Assembly (NCBI GenBank): GCA_016713175.1
Contig: JADJPQ010000012.1
Location: 124,001 to 188,000 of the forward strand
Reading direction: 5' to 3'
DNA length: 64,000 nt
Source: Planctomycetota bacterium
Lineage (GTDB): Bacteria > Planctomycetota > UBA1135 > UBA2386
Part shown: positions 26,962 through 36,024 of the stretch, piece after piece
Layout of the letters: the number at the start of each line of letters is the position of its first letter
Numbering within the stretch: the stretch's first letter is position 1
Notes under the pieces: generated by a model
The model's input: the letters and a program-made list of their open reading frames with translations, nothing else
What the model was told of the DNA's origin: nothing
Database searches by the model: none
Translations under genes and position numbers: made by a program

Positions 26962-28770
26962 ATGCTCCGCATCGCCACTCTCGCCCTGCTGCTGGCCAGC
27001 GTTCCGGCCCAACATGACGCCGCCGGCCCCAAGGCCGTCGGCATCGTCGTCGATTCCGCCGGCGAGAGAGTCGGCGAAGCCACCGTGCATCTCGTGTCGT
27101 GGCCGCTCCCGGCGCGGACCGACATCGGATCGCCACACCGTGTGACCGCCTCCACCGACGCCGACGGCCGGTTCTCGACTACGGTGCTGGCGGGCCGCAG
27201 CTACAGCGCCTGGGCCACCTGGCGCACGAACGACACGATCCGACGCACCGCCCTGATCGACGACTTGACGCCGGCGGTACCCCGGAAGCTGCGCGAAGGC
27301 CCGGTCCAACAACGCCGCCGCATCGATCTTCGTGGTTCGACGCACTGGGAGGGACTCGGGCCCCTGCGGATCACCGCCAGCGTCGGCCGCGCACACCCGT
27401 TCAGCCTCGAATTGCAGGCCGATGCGCGGCGCGAACTGCGACTCGGCGACCTGCCCGCCGACGACGCCACGATCACCGTGCACACCGCCGCTGGTCAGCT
27501 GGTGGCGGCGATGCCGCTGGACACCACCGCCGAAGGCGCGGCCGCGCTGCCGTTGCCCGAGCCGTTCGCAGTACGCCTCCGGGTTCGCGATGAGCATGGT
27601 GCGCCGATCGCCGAAGCGACGGTCAGCCAGATGACCGACTTCGGCTTCCACCGGCCTTGGCATCTGTCACGCGGTCCGGAACGTCTCGGGACGACCGCCG
27701 AGGATGGCACTCTGCGTGTGCACGTGCCGGAACGCCACCCATTCGGGGATGACGCAGGCGCCCGGCTGCTGCTGCTCGTGCAGTGCGCAGCGCACCAGCC
27801 GCAGACGCTCGATCTGGTGCTGCAACGCGACGCACAGGCGCGCGAACACGTCGTCACGCTGCCCCCGGGGGCCCCGATCTCCGGCCGGCTGCTGAACGGC
27901 GACGATCCGGTCGTCGAAGGCGCGACGCTGCTGGTCACCGGCTTCGCACGCACCGGCAGCACCCACGTGACCGGGGGGTTGACGGCACTCGCACCGCAAG
28001 CGCTGGCGATCGCCGCCGACGGCTCGTTCGTCACCCACGGCCAGCACGCCATGGGCGGCGTCCGCCTGCTCGCCACCTGGACACCCGAACGACTCGCGGC
28101 GCTGCAGCAGCAGTTGGGCACCAATTGGCCGCTGCCGCCATTCTGGGCGGTGCTGGATCGGAGCTCGCAGGTCCGCGAGCCGTCGCTCGAATTGCGTCTG
28201 GACCGCCGGACGTTCGTGCCCTGCGAAGTGCGTCGGCACGACGGGTCGCCAGCCGCCGGAGCCTGGTTGCGCCTGTCGCTGCCGCAGGACGTGCTGACGC
28301 CGATGCTGCACGTGACCGATCACCGCGGTCGACTGCTGCTGCCGGTGCCGCACGGCGACCACGCCGTGTTTGCCGCCATCGCTGGCGGCGGCATCGCCCG
28401 CGCTGAAGCCCCGCCACCGGAGGAACGTTCGCTGGAGCGACCGTTGGTGCTGACCCTGACCCAGCCGCGAACGATTCGCGGGCGCGTGGTCGACGGCGCC
28501 GGCCGGCCGATCGCCGAGGTCCGGGTGCGGGTGAACGAAGGCACCCCGGACGATCCGGCACTCGGGCCCGCAGTGCACCTGACCCTGTCGGAGGTCGATC
28601 CGACCGACGCCGACGGCCGCTTTGCCGTGAACGTCCCCACCGGGAACGGGATCTGGACGCTCGAGGCGTTCCGTACCGCGAACGCCAGGCCCGTGACAAT
28701 CGCCGTCGAGGTGGACCAGCAGGATCGCGACGACGTTCTGCTGACGATCCCCGACGACGCCGGTCGTTGA
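26962..28770 (+). CDS. Exported protein with carboxypeptidase-regulatory-like domains
   Basis: 602 aa with signal peptide MLRIATLALLLASVPAQ. Several Ig-like/CarboxypepD_reg-type units are visible, each with a G-x-V-x-D-x-x-G-x-P-I-x-E-A pattern: VGIVVDSAGERVGEATVHLV, LRVRDEHGAPIAEATVSQ, TIRGRVVDGAGRPIAEVRVR, followed by DADGRF sequences. Such repeats are structural and often surface-located; no catalytic motif seen. It stands alone between the HD-GYP and CLC genes. Confidence 0.8.
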   Translation: MLRIATLALLLASVPAQHDAAGPKAVGIVVDSAGERVGEATVHLVSWPLPARTDIGSPHRVTASTDADGRFSTTVLAGRSYSAWATWRTNDTIRRTALIDDLTPAVPRKLREGPVQQRRRIDLRGSTHWEGLGPLRITASVGRAHPFSLELQADARRELRLGDLPADDATITVHTAAGQLVAAMPLDTTAEGAAALPLPEPFAVRLRVRDEHGAPIAEATVSQMTDFGFHRPWHLSRGPERLGTTAEDGTLRVHVPERHPFGDDAGARLLLLVQCAAHQPQTLDLVLQRDAQAREHVVTLPPGAPISGRLLNGDDPVVEGATLLVTGFARTGSTHVTGGLTALAPQALAIAADGSFVTHGQHAMGGVRLLATWTPERLAALQQQLGTNWPLPPFWAVLDRSSQVREPSLELRLDRRTFVPCEVRRHDGSPAAGAWLRLSLPQDVLTPMLHVTDHRGRLLLPVPHGDHAVFAAIAGGGIARAEAPPPEERSLERPLVLTLTQPRTIRGRVVDGAGRPIAEVRVRVNEGTPDDPALGPAVHLTLSEVDPTDADGRFAVNVPTGNGIWTLEAFRTANARPVTIAVEVDQQDRDDVLLTIPDDAGR

Positions 28771-28854
28771 CCCCGAGCCGACGATCAGCAGCGCGGAACC
28801 CGCGGTTTGCTTGACGCCACCCCACGGCGCAGCCAACGTTGGAGCTCTTCGCAC

Positions 28855-30915
28855 ATGGCCAAGGCCAAGGGCACACCGATCCGGGCGTTCGCGATCTTCC
28901 TGCTCGCAGCAGCGATCGGCGTCCTCGGCGGCCTGCTCGGTTCGGGATTCCAGCTCGGCTTGAACTGGATCCAGGCGACGTTGACGAGCCAGCAAGTCGA
29001 ACCGGACGGCGATCTCGAGGCGCTGTCGACCGCGGTGAAGCGCCTGGCCCCATGGCACACGGTGCTGGTGCCGACGCTCGGCGGCCTCGGCGCCGGCCTG
29101 CTGCTGCTGCTGCTCGGCCGCCGCAAGCCGCCGTTCGGCATCACCGACATCATCGGCCTCGTGCAGCTGCGCAGCGGCATCATCCGGATCCGCGACAGCA
29201 TCGTGCAGATCCTGTCGTCGGCGTGCACGATCGGTACGGGCGGCAGCATCGGTCGCGAAGGCGCCAACTCGCACATCGCCGGCACCGTCGCCAGCGCGCT
29301 CGGCAGTGTGTTTCACGTCGGCTCGCGCGCGCGTGCGGTGCTGCTCGGCTGCGGCGTCGCCGCCGGCATGGCGACGTCGTACAACGCCCCGATCGCCGGT
29401 GCGATCTTCGTGATGGAGGCCGTGCTCGGCAACTTCGCGATGGACGTGTTCGCGCCGATCGTCGTGTCGTCGGTGCTGGCGACGCTGGTCCGTCGCGAAC
29501 TGCTCGGCGGGCAGGCGGTCTACGAAGGCGTGCTGCCGGGCAGCATGGACCTGCAGCCCGAACTGGTGCTGACCGCATTGGCGCTCGGCGTATTCTGCGG
29601 CATCGGCGGCATCCTGTTCCGCCACGTGCTGAAGTTCGGACGGCAGGCGTTCGCGGCCACCCGGCTGCCGAAGCCACTGCAGCTCGCGCTCGGCGGCATG
29701 ATCGTCGGCGTGATCGGCATCTGGCTGCCAGAGACCTGGGGCAATGGCATCGAGGTGATCAACTCGATCGCCAGCGGCAACTCGGCGCTGACGCTGATTG
29801 CATCGCTGTTCCTGTGGAAGGTCGTCGCCACCGCAGCGACGGTCGGCTCCGGCGGCCTGGGCGGCATCTTCACGCCCAATCTGGTGATCGGCGCGGCGTT
29901 CGGCAGTTTCTTCGCCGCCGGCATCGAAGCGCTGCGCGGCACGCCGCTCGCCGCCGGCCAGGTGGCGTTCGCGTTCGCCGGCATGGCGGGACTGACCGCG
30001 GCGACGATGCACGCGCCGGTGACCGCGGTGGTGCTCGTGTTCGAACTGACGCGGCATTACGAACTCACACCCACAGTGATGCTGTGCAGCATCGTCGCCA
30101 GCATCGTCGCCAACATGCTGGACCAGGACAGCTACTACACCGAGGCGCTGCGGCAGAAAGGCCAGACGATGCCGCACGGTCTCGAAGAACTGGCGATCCG
30201 GACCACCTACGTCCGCGACGTGATGCGCCGCGACGTCGTGACGATCCGCGACGCGGCCCGCTTCGACGAGGTGATGAAGCTGCTGGCCAGCCACCGCGGC
30301 GACACGCTGTACGTGGTCGATGGCCAGAACCAGCTGACCGGCCGCATCCAGCTCCAGGACGTCAAGAACTTCCTGAACGACCCGAGTCTGTGCGCCGCCG
30401 TGATCGCCGCCGACCTGACGCGACCGGTCGTCGCCGTGCACGCCGACGATTCGCTCGCCACCGCGCTGCCGCGCTTCGACGACCCCGAACTGGCCGAACT
30501 GGCGGTCGTCACCACCGGCCCCGGCAGCCAGACGCAACGGCTGCTCGGTCGGTTGCGCCATCAGGACGTCATCGCCGGCATCAGCAGCGAGGTGCTCGGT
30601 CAGCAGCAGCGCCGGGCGCGTTTCCAGGATGCCGATGGCCGCAAGTCCGGGCTGATCGAACTGCCGGCTGGCTGGGAACTCGCCGACCTCGACGTTCCGG
30701 ATGCGTGGATCGGGCACGCGATCGATGTGTTGCCCGGCGGCGACCTGCGCGAATTGGTGCCGTTGCTGGTCGTGCGGCGCACCGCCGACGGCGCCAGCGA
30801 ACGGCTGGCGGCGACCCAGGACCTGGTGCTGCAGGACGGCGACGACGTATTGGTGCTCGGCCGCATCGAGGCGATCGCCCGGCTGCGGGCGGAATCCGGC
30901 GCAATCAGCGAGTAG
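28855..30915 (+). CDS. CLC-type chloride channel/transporter with CBS pair and TrkA-C domain
   Basis: 686 aa. The membrane part (about 1-430) has TIGTGGSIGREGANSH, containing the gating Glu in GREG, and the late GSGGLGGIFTPNLVIGAAFG. A CBS domain pair follows (VRDVMRRDVVTIRDAARFDE to about residue 575), then a TrkA-C-type domain near the end (LPAGWELADLDVP, LVLQDGDDVLVLGR). The soluble part suggests gating by nucleotides. I chose the ATG at 28855 because GGAG lies upstream and the protein then starts MAKAKGTPIRAFAIF. Whether it is a channel or a proton antiporter is unresolved. Confidence 0.9.
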   Translation: MAKAKGTPIRAFAIFLLAAAIGVLGGLLGSGFQLGLNWIQATLTSQQVEPDGDLEALSTAVKRLAPWHTVLVPTLGGLGAGLLLLLLGRRKPPFGITDIIGLVQLRSGIIRIRDSIVQILSSACTIGTGGSIGREGANSHIAGTVASALGSVFHVGSRARAVLLGCGVAAGMATSYNAPIAGAIFVMEAVLGNFAMDVFAPIVVSSVLATLVRRELLGGQAVYEGVLPGSMDLQPELVLTALALGVFCGIGGILFRHVLKFGRQAFAATRLPKPLQLALGGMIVGVIGIWLPETWGNGIEVINSIASGNSALTLIASLFLWKVVATAATVGSGGLGGIFTPNLVIGAAFGSFFAAGIEALRGTPLAAGQVAFAFAGMAGLTAATMHAPVTAVVLVFELTRHYELTPTVMLCSIVASIVANMLDQDSYYTEALRQKGQTMPHGLEELAIRTTYVRDVMRRDVVTIRDAARFDEVMKLLASHRGDTLYVVDGQNQLTGRIQLQDVKNFLNDPSLCAAVIAADLTRPVVAVHADDSLATALPRFDDPELAELAVVTTGPGSQTQRLLGRLRHQDVIAGISSEVLGQQQRRARFQDADGRKSGLIELPAGWELADLDVPDAWIGHAIDVLPGGDLRELVPLLVVRRTADGASERLAATQDLVLQDGDDVLVLGRIEAIARLRAESGAISE

Positions 30916-30944
30916 GCTGCGACTTCCCGTTCCGTCGGAGGTCC

Positions 30945-33086
30945 ATGCCGCGCTTTGCCCTGTTGCTGTCGTTCCTCTCCCTGGTCGCCACGGCTGCCGC
31001 CCAGGAGGCCGCCACCGCCACCCACCCCGCCGCCACGCTCGGTCTCGCCGATCACATCACCTGGCGCAGCGACGGCGCCGAGATCTACGACAAGGGTCCA
31101 CAGCGGACCAAGGCCAAGACGCCCCGCCAGCAGCTGCTCGACGAGGCCTGCGCGACCGCCAAGCAGGAAGGCAAACTGGTGATGTGGTACGTCTACCGGA
31201 TCCTGGAGAAGGGGCTCGGCGGCCGGCAGATGTACCGTTCGCCGGTGCTCGACCTGTACATGCAGCAGGTCGTGTTCGGTGATCCCGACGTCAGCGAACT
31301 GCTGCAGACCTCGTTCGTGCCAGTGCGCTGCATCTGCGATCAGGAACTCAGCGATCGCTACGCGATCAAACCGCTCGACCATGTCGAGCCGGTGATCGTG
31401 TTCCTCGACGGCGACGGCAAGATCGTGCACCTGGTCGAACGGATCCGCACGTTCCATGGCCAGTGGTTCGCCGATCTGTGCGTGCGGGTGCTCGAGCACG
31501 CCAGGATCGAACGCAAGGCCGACGGCGTCGATGGCCAGCGGAAGGCCGGGCTGTGGCGGCAAGCGCTGGCGACGGCGAGCGGCGTCGCCGACAAGGACGC
31601 CGACGATTGGCTGCAGATCGCGCACCTGCAGCGCTTGCTGCGCTTGCCCGAACAGGCGTTCGACAGCATCGCCAAGGCCGAGGCGGCGCTGGCGGCGGCC
31701 AATCCGGCCAACACCGGTCGCCGCCGCGGCCGCCGGCCCGACAAGCTGCTCGGCGACGTGCTGTGCGAGAAGGGCCTGCTGTTGACCGTGACCGGCGATC
31801 CGGTCGGCGCGCAGCCATGGCTCGAACAGGCATCCCGGAGCGGTGCTGCGCGCGCGCCCGAGGCCGGTTACTGGCATGCGCTGAACCTGCTGCGGCTCGG
31901 CGATGAAGCCGGCGCCATGCGGCGCTTCCAGGTGGTCGCCAACCAGCACCCCGCAACGCTCTGGGGCAAGCGCGCCAGGGCCAACACGCTGCTCGGTCCC
32001 GACGATCGACCGCTGGGCGCCGCGTTCACCGGCTTCGAGAGCATCGCGTGGCTGCCGGACGCCGCGTGGCAGGGCTTGCCACGCGATACCCGATGGGCCG
32101 GCGCCGCGTTGGCGCCAAAACCGATGGCCCGCATCGCCGTGACGTTCCTGCTGGCGCAGCAACGCGATGACGGCGGCTTCACCGATTCCCGCTATGCCTA
32201 CTGGCCCAGCAGCGAGATCACGCCGAACGTCTGGGTGGCGATCACCGCGATCGCGGCGACGGCGCTGCTCGAGTACCGGCCGATGTTCCCCGAGCTGCAA
32301 CCGCGCATCGACGATGCGGTCGCGCGTGCCGAGCGCTTCCTGCTCGATCCCAAGCGGCTCAACCGCGGCGCCAACGAGGACTGCTACTCCGACGCCTACC
32401 GGCTGATGTTCTTCGCCCGCCGCGCCAACGCCGTCGATGGCGCTGCCAAGGAACCGTTCGTCGCGCACATGAACACGATCGTCGCTGATGCGGCCAAGGG
32501 TCAGAAGGCCAGTGGCTTCTGGGCCCACGAATACGAGAACGCCTTCGCCACCGGTGCGGTGCTGCAAGAACTGCTGGTTGCCCGGCAGGCGGGTGCAACG
32601 GTGCCCAGCGAAGTCACGGACAGAGCCGCCGCGGCACTGCTGTCGGCCCGGTTGAAGAACGGCACCTACGTCTACGGCGGTTCGGCCGGCGAAGGCGCGC
32701 AGACCGGCCTGAAGGACGCTTCGGGGCGGATGCCCGTATGCGAAGGCACGCTGCTTCTGCTGGGCCGTTCCGACCTCGACAAGGTCCGTTTCGCGCTGGA
32801 GAACTTCTGGGCGCACATGCACAACCTCGAGCGCGTCCGCCGCAACGACTTCCACAGCGATGGCGAACTCGGCGGCTTCTTCTTCTGGCACTCGGTGTTC
32901 CACGCCTCGGAGACCGTCCGGCTGCTGCCCGAAGCCGAACAGCAGGCGCACTGGCCGAAGTTCCTGGCGCTGATCGCCAGCATCCCGGAGATGGACGGCA
33001 GCTTCCTCGACAGCCACGAGCTGGGCCGCAGCTACGGCACGGCAATGGCACTGCTGACCCTGAAGAACGCCGCCTCGTTCGAATGA
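30945..33086 (+). CDS. Exported thioredoxin-like / TPR / alpha-toroid protein
   Basis: 713 aa, signal peptide ending AAQ, GGAGG 4 bases before the ATG. Residues ~55-190 resemble a thioredoxin-like fold with a lone Cys pair (RCIC) in place of CxxC. The middle (about 200-360) is helical and TPR-like (DKLLGDVLCEKGLLLTVTGD). The last ~330 residues look like an alpha/alpha toroid of the prenyltransferase/squalene-cyclase type: IAVTFLLAQQRDDGGFTDS, ITAIAATALLEY, LLSARLKNGTYVYGG. No cyclase DxDD motif seen. Probably periplasmic. It overlaps the next gene by four bases. Confidence 0.75.
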   Translation: MPRFALLLSFLSLVATAAAQEAATATHPAATLGLADHITWRSDGAEIYDKGPQRTKAKTPRQQLLDEACATAKQEGKLVMWYVYRILEKGLGGRQMYRSPVLDLYMQQVVFGDPDVSELLQTSFVPVRCICDQELSDRYAIKPLDHVEPVIVFLDGDGKIVHLVERIRTFHGQWFADLCVRVLEHARIERKADGVDGQRKAGLWRQALATASGVADKDADDWLQIAHLQRLLRLPEQAFDSIAKAEAALAAANPANTGRRRGRRPDKLLGDVLCEKGLLLTVTGDPVGAQPWLEQASRSGAARAPEAGYWHALNLLRLGDEAGAMRRFQVVANQHPATLWGKRARANTLLGPDDRPLGAAFTGFESIAWLPDAAWQGLPRDTRWAGAALAPKPMARIAVTFLLAQQRDDGGFTDSRYAYWPSSEITPNVWVAITAIAATALLEYRPMFPELQPRIDDAVARAERFLLDPKRLNRGANEDCYSDAYRLMFFARRANAVDGAAKEPFVAHMNTIVADAAKGQKASGFWAHEYENAFATGAVLQELLVARQAGATVPSEVTDRAAAALLSARLKNGTYVYGGSAGEGAQTGLKDASGRMPVCEGTLLLLGRSDLDKVRFALENFWAHMHNLERVRRNDFHSDGELGGFFFWHSVFHASETVRLLPEAEQQAHWPKFLALIASIPEMDGSFLDSHELGRSYGTAMALLTLKNAASFE

Positions 33087-34615
33087 GTCGACGCACTGCC
33101 GCTGCGCTGTTGATCACGCGGCATCACCACGGTGCCGTCGAGGTGTTCCTGGCCGAGCGCGCGCCGGAGCTGCGCTTCTTCGGCGGCTACCTGGCGTTGC
33201 CCGGCGGCACCGTCGGCCAGGAAGACGGCGACCCGGCCGACCCGGCGGCCTTGCAGGCCTGCGCCGACCGCGAGTTGTTCGAAGAGACCGGCCTGCTGCG
33301 CCATGTGCTGCCGCCGCAGCGCACGGCGGGGCCGGCGCTGCGCGAACTGCGCCAGCAGCTGCTGGTACGCGATGCCGACAAGAGCACCGACAAGAACTCG
33401 CCGTCGCGACCGCCATCGCCCTGGCCCGGCCTGATCGCCGGCGTGCCACCACCGCCGCCGCTGCCGGCGCTGTGCCGGATCGAGACCCCGCCGTTCGCGC
33501 CGGTCCGCTACGACACGGTGTTCTTCCACGTGCCGGTCGAGAACTGCCCGATCGGCACTGCCGGTCCGACACCGGACATCTGGCCGGGCGAACTGCTGAC
33601 TGGCCGCTTCTGGCGCCCCGACGAAGCGCTGACGGCCTGGCGCGCCGGCGAGATCCTGCTCGTTCCGCCGGTCGTGATCCTGCTCGAACATCTGGCCGCC
33701 GCCCGTGACTTCGCCGCGTTCATGCGCGCGATCGCCGCCACCGCCGAGGGCTACCACCAGGGCCGCCTGCACCAGGTGCGCTTCTCGCCCGGCATCGTGC
33801 TGGCGCCGCTGCGCACACCGACGCTGCCGCCGGCGACCACCACCAACTGCTACATCGTCGGCCACGAACGACTGTGGGTCGTCGATCCCGGTTCGCCGCA
33901 TGCGGACGAACAGGATCGTCTGCTGGCCCTGCTGCGCGAACTGATGCACGGCGGCGCCCGCGTCGAAGGGATCCTCGCCACGCATCACCACCCTGATCAC
34001 ATCGGCGGTGTGCATGCGCTCTGTCAGGCCCTCGACCTGCCGGTCCGCGGCCACCCGTTGACGCTGAGCCGGCTGCAACCGGGGTTCCGCCCCGGGGCAG
34101 CGCTCGATGACGGCATGCGTGTGCCACTCGGACGTTCGCCTGATGGCCGCGACGGCTGGGAACTGCTCGCGATCCACACGCCCGGCCACGATCGCGGCCA
34201 TCTGTGCTTTCGCGACTCGCGCTACGGCGCCGTGCTCGTCGGCGACATGCTGTCGACGATCTCGACGATCATCGTCGATCCGCCCGAAGGCCATCTGGCG
34301 ACCTACCTGCACAGCCTGGAACGGCTCGCCACCGAACCGTTGACCACGCTGTATCCCGCTCACGGTCCGGCGCTGCGCGACGGCCAACGATTGGTCAAGC
34401 AGTACCTGCGCCATCGCCGGCAACGCGAAGCCACGTTGGTACAGGCTCTCGCCCAGGGCGGCGGCACGATCGACGAACTGCTGCCGAAGGTCTACTGGGA
34501 TGCGGATCCGAAGCTCTATCGCTTCGCGGCCCGCTCGCTGTTTGCCGGCCTGCAGAAACTCGCCGAAGAAGGCGCCGCGCGCGAACAGGACGGTCGGTGG
34601 TCGGCGATGCGATGA
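33083..34615 (+). CDS. NUDIX hydrolase fused to metallo-beta-lactamase-fold hydrolase
   Basis: 510 aa in two catalytic halves. The N-terminal NUDIX domain has ALPGGTVGQED (38-48) and RELFEETGLL (63-72); the spacing inside the box is longer than the standard 23-residue motif, as in some NUDT19/NUDT7-like CoA hydrolases. From about residue 235 a LACTB2-like metallo-beta-lactamase domain follows, with HHHPDHIGG (301-309), HTPGHDRGH (365-373), GD (387-388) and YPAHGP, all metal ligands present, and a C-terminal winged-helix tail. Cytoplasmic. Coupled to its neighbours by ATGA overlaps on both sides. Possible substrates are acyl-CoA or nucleotide derivatives; not determined. Confidence 0.85.
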   Translation: MSRRTAAALLITRHHHGAVEVFLAERAPELRFFGGYLALPGGTVGQEDGDPADPAALQACADRELFEETGLLRHVLPPQRTAGPALRELRQQLLVRDADKSTDKNSPSRPPSPWPGLIAGVPPPPPLPALCRIETPPFAPVRYDTVFFHVPVENCPIGTAGPTPDIWPGELLTGRFWRPDEALTAWRAGEILLVPPVVILLEHLAAARDFAAFMRAIAATAEGYHQGRLHQVRFSPGIVLAPLRTPTLPPATTTNCYIVGHERLWVVDPGSPHADEQDRLLALLRELMHGGARVEGILATHHHPDHIGGVHALCQALDLPVRGHPLTLSRLQPGFRPGAALDDGMRVPLGRSPDGRDGWELLAIHTPGHDRGHLCFRDSRYGAVLVGDMLSTISTIIVDPPEGHLATYLHSLERLATEPLTTLYPAHGPALRDGQRLVKQYLRHRRQREATLVQALAQGGGTIDELLPKVYWDADPKLYRFAARSLFAGLQKLAEEGAAREQDGRWSAMR

Positions 34616-35826
34616 CGGGCAACGGCCCACCGGCTGCCGATTCCCGCCGCCATCTGGCATGGGGCGCACTGGCGTTCCTGCTGCTGCTGCCGGTGACGCT
34701 GCCGGTGCCGGTGTTGCGCGCGTTGGTGCTGGAGCGTTTTTCGGTGTCCGACGGCCAGGCCACCTGGTTCATGGCCGCCAACATGCTCGGTGGCCTGTTG
34801 GTCGCGCCGCTGATCGGGCGGCTCGGCGATCGCGCCGTCGATCGCCGCCGCCTGACGATCGCCGCGATCTTGCTCGATGCCATGCTGCTGCTGACGATGG
34901 CCTGGCCGCTGTCGTTCGCCGAGTTCCTGGCGCTGCGCGTCATCGAAGGCATGGCCCACATCGCGGCCCTGACACTGCTGATGGCGCTGTGCGCCGATGC
35001 GGCCGGCGAACGACGCGGCCGGGCGATGGGCATGGTCGGCGGCGGCCTGACGCTCGGCGTCGCTACCGGTGCCGCGCTCGGTGGCATCCTAGGCAAACAC
35101 GATCCGACCGCGACGTTGCAGATCGGCGCCGCCGTGCTGGCCGCGGCAGCCCTGCTGGCGGTCGTCGTCCTGCCCTCCGGCAATGTCGACTCCCGCACCG
35201 GCCGCGGCACCGCCCCGCCGGGAACCGGTCGCCGGATGCTGCTGCCGCTCGCCTTTGCGTTCCTCGACCGCTTCACGGTCGGTTTCTTCACCAGCGGTTT
35301 CCCGCTGTTCCTCGCCGGCGTGCATCGGATCGAACGGCCGCAGATCGGCATGCTGCTCGGCGCGTTCCTGTTTCCGTTCGCGCTGCTGTCGTATCCATTC
35401 GGCAAGCTGGCGGAACGGCGCTCGGCGACGGCACTGGTCGCGATCGGCTCGGCGGTCTACGGCGGCCTGGTCGCCCTGGTCGGTGTCGTGCCGCCGTCCT
35501 GGTTGTGGGGCCTGATGCCGGCACTCGGACTGGCGTCGGCGGTGATGTTCGTGCCGACGCTGCTGTTCCTGCTGGAGCGTGCACCCGGATTGGGCCGCAG
35601 TTCGGCGATGGCCGCGTTCCACGGCGTCGGCTCTGCGGGGTTCCTGCTCGGCCCCCTGTGCTGCGGCGGCATCGTCACTGCGGTCGGTGACCTGCCGCGG
35701 GGCTATGCCTGTGCCTTCGTCGCCGCGGGCGCCACCGAACTCGCCTGCGTATCGGCTCTCGGCTGGTCGCTGCGGCGGCAGTCGGCGCTTCACCGCACCG
35801 ACGACAACAGGCGCTCCCAGTCGTAG
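34612..35826 (+). CDS. Major facilitator superfamily transporter
   Basis: 404 aa with about twelve hydrophobic helices. The loop between helices 2 and 3 reads GRLGDRAVDRRRL, matching the MFS GxxxDRxGRR/K signature, and the N-terminal half includes MGMVGGGLTLGVATGAALGG. Substrate unknown. The ATG overlaps the stop of the NUDIX fusion. The last 37 bases overlap a possible minus-strand reading frame. Confidence 0.88.
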   Translation: MTGNGPPAADSRRHLAWGALAFLLLLPVTLPVPVLRALVLERFSVSDGQATWFMAANMLGGLLVAPLIGRLGDRAVDRRRLTIAAILLDAMLLLTMAWPLSFAEFLALRVIEGMAHIAALTLLMALCADAAGERRGRAMGMVGGGLTLGVATGAALGGILGKHDPTATLQIGAAVLAAAALLAVVVLPSGNVDSRTGRGTAPPGTGRRMLLPLAFAFLDRFTVGFFTSGFPLFLAGVHRIERPQIGMLLGAFLFPFALLSYPFGKLAERRSATALVAIGSAVYGGLVALVGVVPPSWLWGLMPALGLASAVMFVPTLLFLLERAPGLGRSSAMAAFHGVGSAGFLLGPLCCGGIVTAVGDLPRGYACAFVAAGATELACVSALGWSLRRQSALHRTDDNRRSQS

Positions 35827-35975
35827 AGCGAACGGTTGTCCACACCGACAACCCGCTGGCTCGCGCGATCGATCACCAGGGACCGTATCGCCCAATGGGA
35901 CACCTTGTGTCGCGGCCTGGAGTCGTGCCAGAAGTCGCGGACCGCCCCACCGGCGTCAGGCTCGCGAGCGGGCAC
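35790..35975 (-). other. Possible PRC-barrel-like fragment
   Basis: A 61-codon minus frame ends RSLYDWERLLSSVR. The piece GAVRDFWHDSRPRHKVSHWA followed by IRSLVIDRA resembles the PRC-barrel core, which in that family reads roughly GxVxDFxxDDxxWxIRYLVVDT. No good start codon or ribosome site is visible, and the frame overlaps the end of the MFS gene by 37 bases. It could be a remnant or a short protein. The surrounding 35827-36024 holds nothing else I can support. Confidence 0.3.
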
Positions 35976-36024
35976 GCATGACCCATCATCGACCAGCGTT
36001 CGGACCTGGCTGAGGTGTCGGCGT

